Assembly: GCA_016292335.1 (NCBI GenBank)
Contig: JAECRX010000200.1
Span: 1-6,833 of the forward strand
Reading direction: 5' to 3'
Length of the DNA: 6,833 bases
Source: Candidatus Sifarchaeum subterraneum
GTDB lineage: Archaea; Asgardarchaeota; Sifarchaeia; Sifarchaeales; Sifarchaeaceae
The position numbers and the translations under genes were made by a program. The notes under the pieces are model-generated. The model was given only the letters and a program-made list of their open reading frames with translations, had not been told where the DNA came from and made no database searches. Of this stretch, positions 6,406 to 6,833 are shown in pieces (within the stretch, counting starts at the first letter, position 1; each line of letters begins with the position of its first letter).

Positions 6406-6429
6406 TACATCCACTCCAAAAATCTTTTA

Positions 6430-6833
6430 CTATAAATTTCGAATAGCCATTGTCAGAATCTTTGAGGCCTGTAATACTTGATCTATGCTCCCGTTTTCAT
6501 TTGGTCTACCCACAAGTGTAAAATTTCCAGGTCCGAAAATAACCAAATCGTTTCTTTTCACTTTTTGACTTAAAATAGATGCAGCGGTGGGCCAAGGGAA
6601 CCATTCGTAATAAGGATCATGCCCTAAAATGTTTTTATACGATGCTTGTAGGACTTTAATGACCTTGGAATCATTCGAGAATTTCAACGGAGGAAAGAAG
6701 AAGGGTATCTCCCACTCAAATTTAAATCCTTGTAATCCATCAATCATTTCCTCTTGAATTCTTTGGACACCACTTTCATTTTGTTCTGGTGAAAGTGAAA
6801 CATAAAACTCTATTTCTAACTCGTCAGTGATCA
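6430..6833 (-). CDS. M20-family peptidase/deacetylase relative, 3' part
   Basis: The reading frame stays open to the right edge, so the gene begins outside the window; the ATG at 6747 is internal. The visible 134 or so residues read as the end of an ArgE/DapE/carboxypeptidase G2-type protein. First comes the end of the dimerisation domain (IEFYVSLSPEQN ... RIEEMIDGL), then the return to the catalytic domain (VIKVLQASYKNILGHDP) and the closing block VIFGPGNFTLVGRPNENGS followed by a helix (VLQASKILTMAIRNL). In active members this block reads FGPG...AHxPNE, where the His binds zinc. Here a Gly stands in that place (VGRPNE), and the earlier TDA motif reads TAA. The protein may therefore be inactive or use altered chemistry. 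It ends 24 bases before the LpxC-like start on the same strand, so the two are probably in one operon. Confidence 0.72.
   Translation of the reverse strand, partial: ITDELEIEFYVSLSPEQNESGVQRIQEEMIDGLQGFKFEWEIPFFFPPLKFSNDSKVIKVLQASYKNILGHDPYYEWFPWPTAASILSQKVKRNDLVIFGPGNFTLVGRPNENGSIDQVLQASKILTMAIRNL

Noticed and set aside
6406..6414. The GTG at 6414 as start of the LpxC-like gene
   Set aside because: The GGAG ribosome site abuts this GTG, leaving almost no spacing, but lies eight bases before the ATG at 6405.

Overview
The window is AT-rich DNA that I read as archaeal. The strongest marker is a pantoate kinase of the archaeal GHMP type (4712-5638). Supporting signs are a short single-domain KaiC/RecA-like ATPase, Shine-Dalgarno sites followed closely by start codons, T-rich gene ends and TATA-like boxes. 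The exact lineage cannot be fixed from the sequence; an uncultivated archaeal group is an inference only.

Layout, left to right. (1) A minus-strand pair: type I glutamine synthetase (3-1367) preceded by an unrecognised 124-residue helical protein (1430-1804). (2) A divergent intergenic region, then plus-strand ammonia-dependent NAD synthetase nadE (2035-2829). (3) A minus-strand, unrecognised protein with one membrane anchor (2939-3742), convergent with nadE. (4) A divergent region of about 250 bases, then a plus-strand KaiC-like ATPase (3995-4675) with an altered Walker A motif. (5) A short convergent spacer holding two adjacent perfect palindromes, probably a two-way terminator. (6) A tight minus-strand operon, read from the right edge leftwards: the 3' part of an M20-type peptidase/deacetylase relative (cut by the window edge), an LpxC-like zinc amidohydrolase (5635-6405) and pantoate kinase. 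The last two overlap by four bases (ATGA).

The most interesting part is the operon at the right. The middle gene aligns by eye with bacterial LpxC, the zinc deacetylase of lipid A synthesis, along its whole length. It keeps the catalytic Glu-His pair, the second His-x3-Asp metal site with the following Asp, and the late catalytic His. It lacks the stretch that forms the acyl-chain passage in LpxC, and also the N-terminal GxGLHxG turn. Archaea do not make lipid A, so it should have another substrate. Its translational coupling to pantoate kinase suggests an amide-cleaving role near coenzyme A metabolism, for example release of pantoate from a pantoyl amide, but this is a hypothesis. The M20-like neighbour appears to have lost a metal-binding His, so it may be a non-catalytic or divergent member.

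The other recognised genes serve nitrogen assimilation (glnA) and the last step of NAD synthesis (nadE). No RNA genes, CRISPR arrays, insertion sequences or phage genes were seen.
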